Shown: positions 36,612 through 45,265 of the stretch, piece by piece
Layout: each line of letters opens with the position of its first letter
Numbering within the stretch: the first letter of the stretch is position 1
NCBI RefSeq assembly: GCF_900143285.1
Contig: NZ_FRDN01000004.1
Coordinates: 251,878 to 315,877, forward strand
Direction of reading: 5' to 3'
DNA: 64,000 nucleotides
Source of the DNA: Desulfitobacterium chlororespirans DSM 11544
GTDB lineage: Bacteria; Bacillota; Desulfitobacteriia; Desulfitobacteriales; Desulfitobacteriaceae
Made by a program: the position numbers and the translations under genes
Notes under the pieces: model-generated
Database searches by the model: none
The model's input: only the letters and a program-made list of their open reading frames with translations
What the model was told of the DNA's origin: nothing

Positions 36612-37571
36612 TCACCCGCCTATCTCATTCATGTTGCGTAAAATCGGCTCATAATTCTCGTTTTGCATAGAGTGTCGATTGGGTTTGGCAAAAACACCAT
36701 CCAATAAAAAACCCTCATAATTTTCACCATAATTGCGGATATCCAATTCAAGATCAGAATGCAGACAGGGTTTAAGCTTCCCATCAGGGGTAATTCTAAT
36801 TCGATTGCAAGAGTTACAGAAATGATTGTTCAAGGGACTGATAATTCCCACTCTGCCTTTACTGTTGGGAAGTTTATAGAGACGTGCCACTGCTCCCTGC
36901 CCTTTAACAGCCAAAGGCAGCAATTGCGGAACTCTTTTTAAAATCTCCGTACCTGATAAAAAATGTTCTTGATCCCAGCAGCTTGCTTCTCCTATGGGCA
37001 TGAGTTCTATGAAGCGAATTTCAACATCATCTTCCCTGGTCAAATTCACAAATTCTTCGATTTCATCATCATTGAACCCGCCGATAAGGACAACGTTGAT
37101 CTTCAGAGGCCATAACTTGGCCTCTTTAGCCGCTTCAATTCCTTCAAGAACAGCAGAAAGCTTGCCGCCTCTCGTAATCTGAGCATATTTCTCCTCATCC
37201 AAGCTATCGAGGCTAATATTCACTCTTGTTAGTCCTATTTTCTTGAGCTCATCTGCATACCCACTGAGTAAGGTTCCGTTCGTCGTTAGTCCTAAATCTT
37301 TTAATCCCCGTGATTTAAGCTGAGCAATCTGCTCAATAACATCGATAATTCCCTTCCTGACAAGAGGTTCTCCCCCTGTAATTCTTATCTTTTGAAAACC
37401 CAAATTAACGGCGCTGAAAGCTATTTGCTCAATTGTTTCGAGGCTGAGAATTTCCTTATGGGCCTTCTTTTTGATTCCCTCTTCCGGCATACAGTAGTTA
37501 CACCTTAAATTGCACATCCCTGTTACAGATATCCGCAGATAGTTAATATCTCTTCCATAGGAATCCAGCAT
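36612..37571 (-). CDS. moaA: GTP 3',8-cyclase MoaA
   Basis: A 319-residue radical SAM enzyme for the first step of molybdopterin synthesis. The N-terminal cluster motif is C-x3-C-x2-C (CNLRCNYC), the C-terminal cluster uses CNSCNRIRITPDGKLKPC, and the chain ends in Gly-Gly, all MoaA hallmarks. The start is the ATG after AAGGAG; the upstream ATG has no site. It is followed by no other moco gene, but a MOSC gene lies upstream on the same strand. It fits with the molybdopterin enzymes in this window. Confidence 0.9.
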   Translation of the reverse strand: MLDSYGRDINYLRISVTGMCNLRCNYCMPEEGIKKKAHKEILSLETIEQIAFSAVNLGFQKIRITGGEPLVRKGIIDVIEQIAQLKSRGLKDLGLTTNGTLLSGYADELKKIGLTRVNISLDSLDEEKYAQITRGGKLSAVLEGIEAAKEAKLWPLKINVVLIGGFNDDEIEEFVNLTREDDVEIRFIELMPIGEASCWDQEHFLSGTEILKRVPQLLPLAVKGQGAVARLYKLPNSKGRVGIISPLNNHFCNSCNRIRITPDGKLKPCLHSDLELDIRNYGENYEGFLLDGVFAKPNRHSMQNENYEPILRNMNEIGG

Positions 37572-37773
37572 AATTCCACACTCCTTAAACATAGGGGGCT
37601 GTCTCTGTTTCTAATAAGTATGCAATTCACATGCCAAGCTGGTATAGGCAAAAGAAAAACTAGCAAACACTTGTTAAATGAGGGTTTTGTGGCTGTTCTC
37701 GTAATTATTTCAGCAAATTCATTTTTGTCTTTTGTCATTTTTGAAAACTTTTTCTTAAATTGAAACAAATGAG

Positions 37774-37827
37774 ACAAACGCAAAGCCGCCTCAAACTTTT
37801 ATGTGTGTGAGGCAGCTTTGCGTTTGT
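37774..37827. terminator. Hairpin between MOSC gene and moaA
   Basis: Arms of 20 bases (ACAAACGCAAAGC.GCCTCA and complement, one mismatch) with a 14-base loop, 37 bases beyond the MOSC stop. Likely a terminator, without a clean poly-T tract. Confidence 0.5.
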
Positions 37828-37863
37828 TCCTTGCTCATTATCACTGACCGCGATTACGCCGCC

Positions 37864-38304
37864 TTAATCATTCTCAATCGCTTCAATAGAATCACCCACC
37901 CGGACTGGACCGCCCTCCAGCACCCGGATGAATATTCCCTCTCTGGGCATGACACAATCTCCAGCCTGATAATAAATTGCACAGCGAGCATGACACTCCT
38001 TACCAATTTGCGTGACTTCCCCTAAACCGTTTTCGCCGATCTTAAGTTTTGTTCCGAGCGGCAGACTAACGAGATCAATTCCTTCCGTTGTCAGATTTTC
38101 GGCAAAGTCACCTGGTCCAACATCCAATCCCTTGGCTTGCATCTTTTGTATGCTTTCCATAGCGAGCAGGCTGACCTGGCGATGCCAATCACCCCCATGG
38201 GCATCTCCTTCAATTCCAAATTTAACTTGGAGCGTCCCTTCACCTATGTTTTTTTTGCGCATCCCTTTTTTCGGACTGGTACAAACAGCAATGATTTTAC
38301 CCAT
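37864..38304 (-). CDS. MOSC-domain protein
   Basis: A 146-residue MOSC (MoCo sulfurase C-terminal) protein with GIEGDAHGG, NLTTEGIDL and the conserved Cys region GKECHARC. MOSC proteins bind or transfer the molybdenum cofactor or sulfur. A stand-alone short form of this size is common. Its location next to moaA supports a cofactor-handling role. No partner cysteine desulfurase lies beside it, but the window has a fused one at 40.8-43.1 kb. Confidence 0.85.
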   Translation of the reverse strand: MGKIIAVCTSPKKGMRKKNIGEGTLQVKFGIEGDAHGGDWHRQVSLLAMESIQKMQAKGLDVGPGDFAENLTTEGIDLVSLPLGTKLKIGENGLGEVTQIGKECHARCAIYYQAGDCVMPREGIFIRVLEGGPVRVGDSIEAIEND

Positions 38305-38413
38305 TCTTTTTACTCCCCTTACATTAAATAAAATTTTTCCTATTGCTTAACGCTTTCTTTTTGCTTAATGCATTTTTCGTGGACAGAATACCCAGCTTAC
38401 CGTTGTTAAGAAA

Positions 38414-38466
38414 AATAGCTAATTCACCATTGACAAAATAGCTATATCAATTTATATTAATAGCTA
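38414..38466 (+). promoter_or_regulatory. Promoter with three AATAGCTA repeats before the Phd-Uma2 gene
   Basis: TTGACA at 38430-38435 and TATATT at 38453-38458 are 17 bases apart. AATAGCTA occurs at 38414, 38437 and 38459, 22-23 bases apart, that is two helical turns. They may be binding sites of the Phd-like domain encoded downstream. Confidence 0.6.
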
Positions 38467-38489
38467 ATAAAGCAAATGGAGGTGGTCCC

Positions 38490-39245
38490 ATGCGGATCAA
38501 TGCCACGGACCTGCAAAACGCCTTCGGCAAATATCTGGCCCTGACCGAAAAGGAAGATATCATTATTACCAAGAACGGCCGGAGCGTCGCCAAGCTCACC
38601 CGCTATAACGAACCGGATTATTTTTTGATCCACGAAGAAGCGTTAAAGTACAAAACAACCAGAAAGATCAGCTATGAAGAGTATATGGAACTGGTGGAAT
38701 CCTCCGATCAGCGCTACGAACTGATCGACGGTGAAGTCTACCTGCTGGCCTCCCCTGCTTTTGATCACCAGGTGGTACTCAACGAAATAGCGGGGTATTT
38801 TTACAACTATTTTAAAGGAAAACCCTGCCGGTCTTTGACCGCGCCCCTGGACGTAAGGCTCTTCGGCTATGCGACTAAATTTGAGGAAGATCCCAATGTG
38901 GTGCAGCCGGATATCGTGGTGGTCTGCGACGAAGACAAAGTCAATGCCGACAACCGCTACGAGGGGATTCCCTCTTTGGTGGTGGAAGTCCTGTCCCCAT
39001 CCACGAAGGGCAAGGATATGGTGACGAAGTTAAACCTTTACATGAAAAGCGGCGTCCGGGAATACTGGATTGTGGATTTGGCGGAGCGGAGCATCACTCA
39101 CTATGCTTTTTCCGGAGAAAGGGATATCGAACGCCTGATCATCCTCCGGGAGGATGATATCGTCCGTTCTCCGCTTTTCCCGGGCCTGGAGATACGCCTG
39201 CCCGATCTTTTTGAGGAGATCCGGCCCAAAACCCCGAAAGACTGA
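38490..39245 (+). CDS. Phd/YefM-type antitoxin domain fused to a Uma2-family nuclease
   Basis: A 251-residue fusion. Residues 1-50 form a Phd/YefM-type DNA-binding domain (MRINATDLQNAFGKYLAL, IIITKNGRSVAKL); residues 65-240 are a Uma2 (DUF820) restriction-endonuclease-like domain with DGEVY, the PDIVVVC acidic site and VEVLSPST...K. Uma2 proteins usually stand alone; fusion to an antitoxin domain could keep the nuclease tied to its own promoter. GGAGGTGG precedes the ATG. It is a single gene between a MOSC gene and a GNAT gene. Confidence 0.8.
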   Translation: MRINATDLQNAFGKYLALTEKEDIIITKNGRSVAKLTRYNEPDYFLIHEEALKYKTTRKISYEEYMELVESSDQRYELIDGEVYLLASPAFDHQVVLNEIAGYFYNYFKGKPCRSLTAPLDVRLFGYATKFEEDPNVVQPDIVVVCDEDKVNADNRYEGIPSLVVEVLSPSTKGKDMVTKLNLYMKSGVREYWIVDLAERSITHYAFSGERDIERLIILREDDIVRSPLFPGLEIRLPDLFEEIRPKTPKD

Positions 39246-39376
39246 ATTGAAATACACAAGCGCCTGCTAAAGCATTTCCCGGCACGCAATGACGTTTGAG
39301 CCACAGCATCCCAACTCTATCCAATGGTCTTGAAAATGTGATTCAATTCTATCACAGTAATATTTGTCGCTTTTGA

Positions 39377-39892
39377 CTATGCATAGTGAACTTGAAGGAG
39401 TTTTTCACAACAAAGAAATTCTCCTTTGCGAAAGCGCACCTTACCGGCTATTTGGTAGCCTAATTGATGATAAAAACTTACCGCTTTCGGATTTTTTGCA
39501 AAGACATCCAGACGGATCGCCTCATATTTCCTGCTCTGCGCCAGCTCCTCAACGTACCTTATCAGCTGCCGGGCAATTCCCCGGCCTTCATATTGCGGGT
39601 GTACCATTAACCTGTGAATGACGGCAATTCTTTCCCTTTCATATTGCCAACTGACTTCTTTATATTCCGGATCTTGCTCTTCATTGATGACAATACACGC
39701 GATCGCTTCCCCGGATTCATCATCCAGTACAAGATATAAGGATTCACTGCGGATATCGTCAAGAAAAACTTTTCGATCAGGATAAATCTCATCCCATTGG
39801 TCTATTTGGTTACTGAACATATGTGCGGAACAGCTCCGGCATAAACGGCAGACCCTTTCCAGATGTTTTTCGGAAGCTGGAATGATATCCAT
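39377..39892 (-). CDS. GNAT-family N-acetyltransferase
   Basis: A 171-residue GNAT protein with the acetyl-CoA-binding motif VHPQYEGRGIARQLIRYVEE and a C-terminal strand FYHQLGYQI. The substrate is unknown; the Cys-rich start (CRLCRSC) is unusual. ATG after AAGGAG. It lies 40 bases after rpiA in the same direction and could be the end of the large minus-strand array, or separate. Confidence 0.8.
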   Translation of the reverse strand: MDIIPASEKHLERVCRLCRSCSAHMFSNQIDQWDEIYPDRKVFLDDIRSESLYLVLDDESGEAIACIVINEEQDPEYKEVSWQYERERIAVIHRLMVHPQYEGRGIARQLIRYVEELAQSRKYEAIRLDVFAKNPKAVSFYHQLGYQIAGKVRFRKGEFLCCEKLLQVHYA

Positions 39893-39932
39893 AATCCACT
39901 CCTTTAATTCTTGACAAATTTTCGCCTGAATA

Positions 39933-40742
39933 TCACCTTAACACACTAACAACCGAATCCCCCCTGCCGACTAAGACTTCCGCTGCACAATCGATAAACA
40001 AGCCATGTTCGATAACACCGGGGATTTCCTTCAGCCATGCTCCTAATTCTCCGGGATGATCAAGGTTGTCAGGATATAAGTCCAGAATATAATGATCACT
40101 GTCCGTCCGAAAGGGTTGACCGCTCTCAAGCCTCATAACAGGGTTTAACCCTTCCACACTCAATCTTTTATAAACCTGGCGATACCCGAATGGGCTCACC
40201 TCCACCGGCACGGGAACTCCTCCCAGTTTTGGCGCCATTTTGCCGGCGTCCACTACCCAAATCACTTTAGCCGACGCGTAAGCAACAACTTTTTCAAAGA
40301 ATAAAGCTCCCCCACCGCCTTTGATTCCATTCAACTTCTGATCAATTTCGTCAGCGCCATCGATCGTAAGGTCAATTGTCTCCACATCATTAATGGAAAC
40401 CAGCTCGATTCCCAAACTGCCGGCAAGTTCCGTCGTCGATTTTGAGGTGGAAACCCCCTGGATCTTCATCCCGTTTTTGACCAGTTCGACAATTTTTCGA
40501 ATGGTATAGAATACTGTTGAACCTGTACCCAGACCAACGACCATACCATCGCGTACATACTCCGCTGCTTTTTCACCGGCCTGTTGTTTTTCCTTTATCC
40601 GGCACATCTCAAGCACTGCCTCCCCACATTCCCAGGCCAAAAGCTGCCCATACCTTTCGCGCTGTTTTTTCATCCATTCCAAATTTGCCGGATACATAGG
40701 ACAGCACGATTTGAGAGCAGTCATTCTGATCCATATTTTCAC
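39933..40742 (-). CDS. rpiA: Ribose-5-phosphate isomerase A
   Basis: Interconverts ribose 5-phosphate and ribulose 5-phosphate in the pentose phosphate pathway. Motifs: GLGTGST near residue 75, DGADEID and KGGGGAL. The annotated start (GTG) gives 269 residues, about 40 more than the family norm; the extra part is Cys-rich (SCCPMYPANLEW) and ends where an internal ATG (MCRIKEKQQ) would give a standard length, preceded by GGAGG at wide spacing. The true start is not settled. It lies at the end of the radical SAM array, and ribose could be a product of a nucleoside pathway there. Confidence 0.85.
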   Translation of the reverse strand: MKIWIRMTALKSCCPMYPANLEWMKKQRERYGQLLAWECGEAVLEMCRIKEKQQAGEKAAEYVRDGMVVGLGTGSTVFYTIRKIVELVKNGMKIQGVSTSKSTTELAGSLGIELVSINDVETIDLTIDGADEIDQKLNGIKGGGGALFFEKVVAYASAKVIWVVDAGKMAPKLGGVPVPVEVSPFGYRQVYKRLSVEGLNPVMRLESGQPFRTDSDHYILDLYPDNLDHPGELGAWLKEIPGVIEHGLFIDCAAEVLVGRGDSVVSVLR

Positions 40743-40846
40743 CCTTTCTCTTCAATGCCATAACACCAGCAATATCTGTTCATAACCGTACTTTCACAAT
40801 TCGGTATAAGGCAAGCCAATTCCTCCGCCTCAAGCACGTATTGTTT

Positions 40847-43081
40847 TCACGGTCTGTAATCACTTCCTTTGAATTTTTCCTCCATAATACTCAGAGCAAA
40901 AACCAGGGCCTCAATATCTTCTTTCGTGGTGTAAACACCCATACCTACCCTGGTGGTGCCGTAAATACCTATGCGGGTCATGAAATGGATGGCGCAGTGG
41001 GTATTCCCGCGAACGCAAACTCCTAAATGGCCGAGAACGAAAGCAGGCTGGCTGTTGCCCACCCCAAAATTGGTAAAGGAAATCAGCCCGAGCCCCCCGT
41101 CCTCCCGGGAATGATCGCCCCGGACGCAGGCAGAATCCAGGGTGCTCAAAGCTAGCAGGGCATATTGAGACATAGCCCGGGAATGCTTTTCCACATTGTC
41201 CAGCCCTAAGTCTTCCAGATATTCGGCGGCCGCCCCCATGCCGATCACTTGTTCAATAGGAGGCGTGCCCAGTTCAAAGCAATAGGGGACCCGGCGGTGA
41301 TAAAAACCGCTCAGTCCTACTTCCGATATTTCACCGCCGCCCACAGCTACCGGACGCATCTGCTCATGGATCCTTTCCGCGGCCCAAAGTACGCCGATCC
41401 CCGTAGGGCCATAGATTTTATGACCGGAAAAAGCCAGAAAATCGGCGTCCAGGTCTTTCACATCGATCTTGATATGCTGGATGGATTGGGCCGCATCGAC
41501 CAGCACCACGGCGCCAGCCTCATGGGCCAGCCGGGTCATTGCTTTGATCGGGTTTAATAAGCCGAGGACATTGGAGATCTGGGCAACGCAAACCAGTTTG
41601 GGTCCTTCTTTTAAAAGCTCTTTATAGGCATGCCTATCCAGACGGCCGCTGGGGTCGATGGGAATATATTTGAGGGCAACGCCCAGATAGTCCCCCAGGA
41701 ATTGCCAGGGCATCAGGTTGGAATGATGCTCGGAAAGGGCAACTAAAATGAGATCGCCCTTTTTCAGGTTAAATAAACCCCAGGCTTGAGCCACTAAATT
41801 GCAGCTTGCCGAAGTATTGCCGGTAAAAATGATTTCATGAGCTTCGCCATTGATCAAATGAGCAATCTTTTCCCGGGCAGCTTCATATTGAGCGGTAGCG
41901 TCCCCGGAAATCTGATAATAGCCGCGCCAGATATTGGCATGATAAGAACGGACAAATTCGTTTCCCGCCTCCATAACCTGGTAGGGTCTTTGGGTTGTGG
42001 CTGCCGAATCTAAATAGACAAGGGAATCTCCATGCTCAAGGGAGGAAAGCAGCGGGAAGTCTTTGCGGTTTCTTTTCGCCCAGTTATCCCAGTAGGCCAA
42101 ATCTTCAACAGGCTGTTTCGCCAACAGCTGATCAATTTTATCCAGACAGGTTTTGGCTTTGGTCACAAACTCTGAAGGCTTCAGCCCTTTTCTGCGGGCC
42201 GCCTGAATTTCCGCGGGGGACGGTTGGGCACGGGCCTTTCTCACTGCCCGCAAAGCAGGCATTTCTATATTTTTTACAAACCCCTCATATCCTTCGGGAA
42301 AGAGCACCGGGCCGTAAGCCTTATCTTCCCCCAAGAGGACGGATTCGGCTTCATATAAGCGAATCGGCACGCTTATGCCGGCAATTGCCAGGGAATGAAA
42401 GCTTTTTTCCGTGACCTTTGCCAATAAGGATTTGCTGAGCAGGATAGGGGTTCCGCCACGCCATTCGGCATAGGAGGTGAAGATTTCGCCCTGAGGATTG
42501 GCCTCAAAAGCGGCGCGCATCTTTTTGATGTGACGGACTTGCAGCTGAACCTGATCACCGGCCAACAACAGACAGGAGTCGCCCCCGGATTGTTGGAGCA
42601 GTTCCTTGAATAGGGTTAGTTGCCCGAGGGAATAATGCTTGATTTCAAATTTATGGGTGGCATTGATTTGGTCCACCCTGGCCCGGTCATAGGGAATAAG
42701 CTGAACAGCCAGATCCTGAACAGCGGCGGCGATTTCATCAGCATAATTTTCAACCAAAAGGTAGATATCCCTTATTCCCGCCTCCAGTATGTTTTGAATC
42801 ACCCGGTGAATAATGATCCCGCCGTCATAGATCTGCAAGGGCCGGGGCGCCGGGTTCTTTTGGTCGATATCCTTGGCTTTCCGATGAAAGGCTTTAATCT
42901 CCGCTTCTGTCATTTTCAACGCCTGGTCCGGACCAAGTTCGACGGTTACAGGGATTTTGCGGACATCGGTAGCCAGAACAACCGCCGTGATTTTATCCAT
43001 TTGAGCCGGTTCAATGTCGTCAAGGCTGCTTTGATATTTATGATAAGGGGTCTGGGGGATATGTGAGGTTTCTCTAATCAT
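40847..43081 (-). CDS. Nucleotidyltransferase-like / cysteine desulfurase fusion
   Basis: A 744-residue fusion. Residues about 30-300 resemble a MobA/GlmU-type nucleotidyltransferase (VVLATD..., LLLAGDQVQL) but lack the G-rich LAAGxSxRMG motif, so this part may be inactive. Residues about 340-744 are a SufS/NifS-type class V aminotransferase fold: PLP lysine K555 in SGHKIYGP, catalytic Cys C696 in NTHCAIH, and HSNLMPW near 480. It should mobilise sulfur (or selenium) from cysteine. It sits 48 bases downstream of the ArsM-ArsS fusion. The pairing of a sulfur donor with a nucleotide-handling domain suggests a cofactor or thionucleotide role. Confidence 0.8.
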   Translation of the reverse strand: MIRETSHIPQTPYHKYQSSLDDIEPAQMDKITAVVLATDVRKIPVTVELGPDQALKMTEAEIKAFHRKAKDIDQKNPAPRPLQIYDGGIIIHRVIQNILEAGIRDIYLLVENYADEIAAAVQDLAVQLIPYDRARVDQINATHKFEIKHYSLGQLTLFKELLQQSGGDSCLLLAGDQVQLQVRHIKKMRAAFEANPQGEIFTSYAEWRGGTPILLSKSLLAKVTEKSFHSLAIAGISVPIRLYEAESVLLGEDKAYGPVLFPEGYEGFVKNIEMPALRAVRKARAQPSPAEIQAARRKGLKPSEFVTKAKTCLDKIDQLLAKQPVEDLAYWDNWAKRNRKDFPLLSSLEHGDSLVYLDSAATTQRPYQVMEAGNEFVRSYHANIWRGYYQISGDATAQYEAAREKIAHLINGEAHEIIFTGNTSASCNLVAQAWGLFNLKKGDLILVALSEHHSNLMPWQFLGDYLGVALKYIPIDPSGRLDRHAYKELLKEGPKLVCVAQISNVLGLLNPIKAMTRLAHEAGAVVLVDAAQSIQHIKIDVKDLDADFLAFSGHKIYGPTGIGVLWAAERIHEQMRPVAVGGGEISEVGLSGFYHRRVPYCFELGTPPIEQVIGMGAAAEYLEDLGLDNVEKHSRAMSQYALLALSTLDSACVRGDHSREDGGLGLISFTNFGVGNSQPAFVLGHLGVCVRGNTHCAIHFMTRIGIYGTTRVGMGVYTTKEDIEALVFALSIMEEKFKGSDYRP

Positions 43082-43129
43082 TGCCCTTCCTCCTTGCGCT
43101 TTTTTCGGTCATTGCCTTCTCCTTCCTTA

Positions 43130-45160
43130 TTAGGTCAGGCTGCCGCCGCAGCTGCTGCCGGAAGCCGCCGTACAGCTGTAGCAGACCGGATGGGTAACGA
43201 TATCCCGGACCATCGGCGAACGGCCGATCAGTTCCCCTATTTTGGCCGGACCAATAATCGGCAGCCCCAGCACATGATTATAGTCACAATCATAAAGACC
43301 GCCGTCCCAATCCACATTGAGCTGATCACGGCACATGATATGGGGCACCGTTGCCGGATTAAAATGATCACTCTGCAGTTTCAGAAAATACCCGAATTTC
43401 CCCGTTTTCTTCAAGGCTTTGCCGAATCGCCCGAGGGGACAATTGCCCAGGGCCAGCAGATGATTGAAGTCGACACCATAATTCTGTTTCAACGCTTTTT
43501 TATAAACTTCTTCCAGTGAAGACTGATCCGGCGGCAGGAAGGGGCCTGCCACGTTATAAACAAGATCCAGGGCCAATTGCGGATCTCTGCCGTAACCGAC
43601 GGAATTCAGTTCCTGTAAGACCTTGACCACAACGGCAAAGACCTTGTTCCCCCGCTGAGCATCGACGCCTTCCTCCGTATAAGAAGGAAGGGAGGCAACC
43701 AGCTTGACCTTGCCTTCCTTATAGACGCCGATCAGATGAGCGTACCTGGCATCATCTAAAATCACCAGGTTGGTGCGGACTATGATTTGACCTAAAGCGG
43801 AGGCCTCCCGGATGAACCATGCCAGGGCGGGGTTCATCTCCGGCGAGCCGCCGGTGATATCCATGGTCCTGAATCCGCCTTCCCGGAAAACTTGCAGGCA
43901 TTCCGCCATGGTTTCCCTGCTCATGGTCTCGGTGCGGTCCGGCCCGCATTCCAGGAAGCAATGGCTGCAAGCCAGATTGCAGCCATAACCCACATTAACC
44001 TGCAGGGTATCAAGCCGGGGCCTGGCCCGCAAAAGATTGGGATATCCCACCCGCTCGTGAAAGGGCTTGATGCCTTGTTTAGCGCATTCTTCTTCCAGCA
44101 TGGCCAAAGTGATCCTGGGGACCTCTTCCTTTGACTCGTGGCTTACGGGCACCACTTCATCCCCGGCAGACGCGAACAGTCCATAATGAAGGCTAGGGTC
44201 TCCCGTGATGCGGAAGTGGCGGCCATAGCGCGTCTCCTGCAGCATGGTGCCGGCATTGCCGCTGATGAAAGCAGGACGGTCTTTGCGAAAACGATAAAAG
44301 GTGCTAAGGTCAAAATAGCGTTTATTCTCAGCCATTGTACCGAGATACACCGCGGTCTGCCCGTAGTCCTCCTCTCGGTCCTCAAGGGATGCTGTTTTCA
44401 GGGCGCGTACCGTACGGGAGGTGAAAATGATGTCGCCTACCTTTAAAATAGTTTCGGCGTCGGTGATATGAACAGGATCAATGGCTGTATAATAGAAGTT
44501 TGCCCAGCCGCATTTTTGCATTAATCGGCGGAAATCCTCTGTATAGAGGGCGCCCCCGAGGCATTCCCCCCGCAGGACCAGGTCCTCGTTCAACCTGGCG
44601 GGCACGCGCCGGTCTGCGAAAATATCGGAAAAATACAATTCCCCGCCGTCTTTCAGCACACGGTAGATCTCCCGGAACACCCGTTCCTTGAAGGGCGAAA
44701 GGTTGATTACGCAATTGGAGATCACTACATCCATGGTGCCGCTCTCAATCCCCAGGCTCTCCAGATCTTCGATATAGCCCTGCCGGAAGATGACATTGGA
44801 TGCTGCGTAACCGAAGACTTTGGCCTGGGTGCTCTGATATTTCTGGGCGATTCCGATTTGCTCCGCTGTCATATCCACTCCGATCACCCGGCCCTGGGAT
44901 CCCACAAGCTTTGAAGCTACATAGGTGTCCCGGCCGGTGCCGCAGCCCAGATCCAGAACGGTGCAGCCCTCCAGAGCGGGGGGCAGGGGTGAGCCGCAGC
45001 CGTAAAAACGCTCGGCGATCTCCGGCGCAATCAACGGCAGCACATCGCGGACATACTTCGGCGGCGGGCTCCCGCAGCTGCAGGCATTTGTCCTTAAATC
45101 CTCACTGCCCTGCAGGATCTTGCCATAATATTCTTTAATTTGATCCCTGTTATCGATCAT
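43130..45160 (-). CDS. ArsM-ArsS fusion: arsenite methyltransferase plus radical SAM enzyme
   Basis: A 676-residue fusion. Residues 1-300 are ArsM-like: motif I VLDLGCGTG (68-76) and cysteines C27, C55, C150, C200, whose spacing 28 and 50 mirrors the C44/C72 and C174/C224 pairs of algal ArsM. Residues 340-676 are ArsS-like (TIGR04167): C394-x3-C398-x2-C401 binds the SAM-activating cluster, and the chain ends with CYSCTAASGSSCGG, the family's Cys-rich tail. ArsM methylates As(III) using SAM; ArsS transfers a 5'-deoxyadenosyl group to dimethylarsenic in arsenosugar synthesis. The two steps would be coupled in one protein. The ATG lacks a strong ribosome site; an 11-bp repeat lies just upstream. 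Confidence 0.85.
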   Translation of the reverse strand: MIDNRDQIKEYYGKILQGSEDLRTNACSCGSPPPKYVRDVLPLIAPEIAERFYGCGSPLPPALEGCTVLDLGCGTGRDTYVASKLVGSQGRVIGVDMTAEQIGIAQKYQSTQAKVFGYAASNVIFRQGYIEDLESLGIESGTMDVVISNCVINLSPFKERVFREIYRVLKDGGELYFSDIFADRRVPARLNEDLVLRGECLGGALYTEDFRRLMQKCGWANFYYTAIDPVHITDAETILKVGDIIFTSRTVRALKTASLEDREEDYGQTAVYLGTMAENKRYFDLSTFYRFRKDRPAFISGNAGTMLQETRYGRHFRITGDPSLHYGLFASAGDEVVPVSHESKEEVPRITLAMLEEECAKQGIKPFHERVGYPNLLRARPRLDTLQVNVGYGCNLACSHCFLECGPDRTETMSRETMAECLQVFREGGFRTMDITGGSPEMNPALAWFIREASALGQIIVRTNLVILDDARYAHLIGVYKEGKVKLVASLPSYTEEGVDAQRGNKVFAVVVKVLQELNSVGYGRDPQLALDLVYNVAGPFLPPDQSSLEEVYKKALKQNYGVDFNHLLALGNCPLGRFGKALKKTGKFGYFLKLQSDHFNPATVPHIMCRDQLNVDWDGGLYDCDYNHVLGLPIIGPAKIGELIGRSPMVRDIVTHPVCYSCTAASGSSCGGSLT

Positions 45161-45177
45161 ACTTTCACCTTATTTCT

Positions 45178-45265
45178 ATCTCACTCTTATCTCACTCTTA
45201 TCTCACTCTTATCTCACTTTTATCTCACTTTTATCTCACTTTTATCTCACTTTTATCTCATTCTA
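45178..45265. repeat. Eight tandem copies of an 11-bp repeat
   Basis: Three ATCTCACTCTT units, four ATCTCACTTTT units and one ATCTCATTCTA run head to tail between the CobW and ArsM-ArsS genes, and cover the CobW stop codon (a TGA inside the last unit). Spacing equals one helical turn. Confidence 0.85.

Noticed and set aside
45178-45265. Tandem repeat considered as a CRISPR array
   Set aside because: Units are 11 bp, without spacers, and no cas genes are near. The same holds for the DNA repeats in the large surface protein gene.
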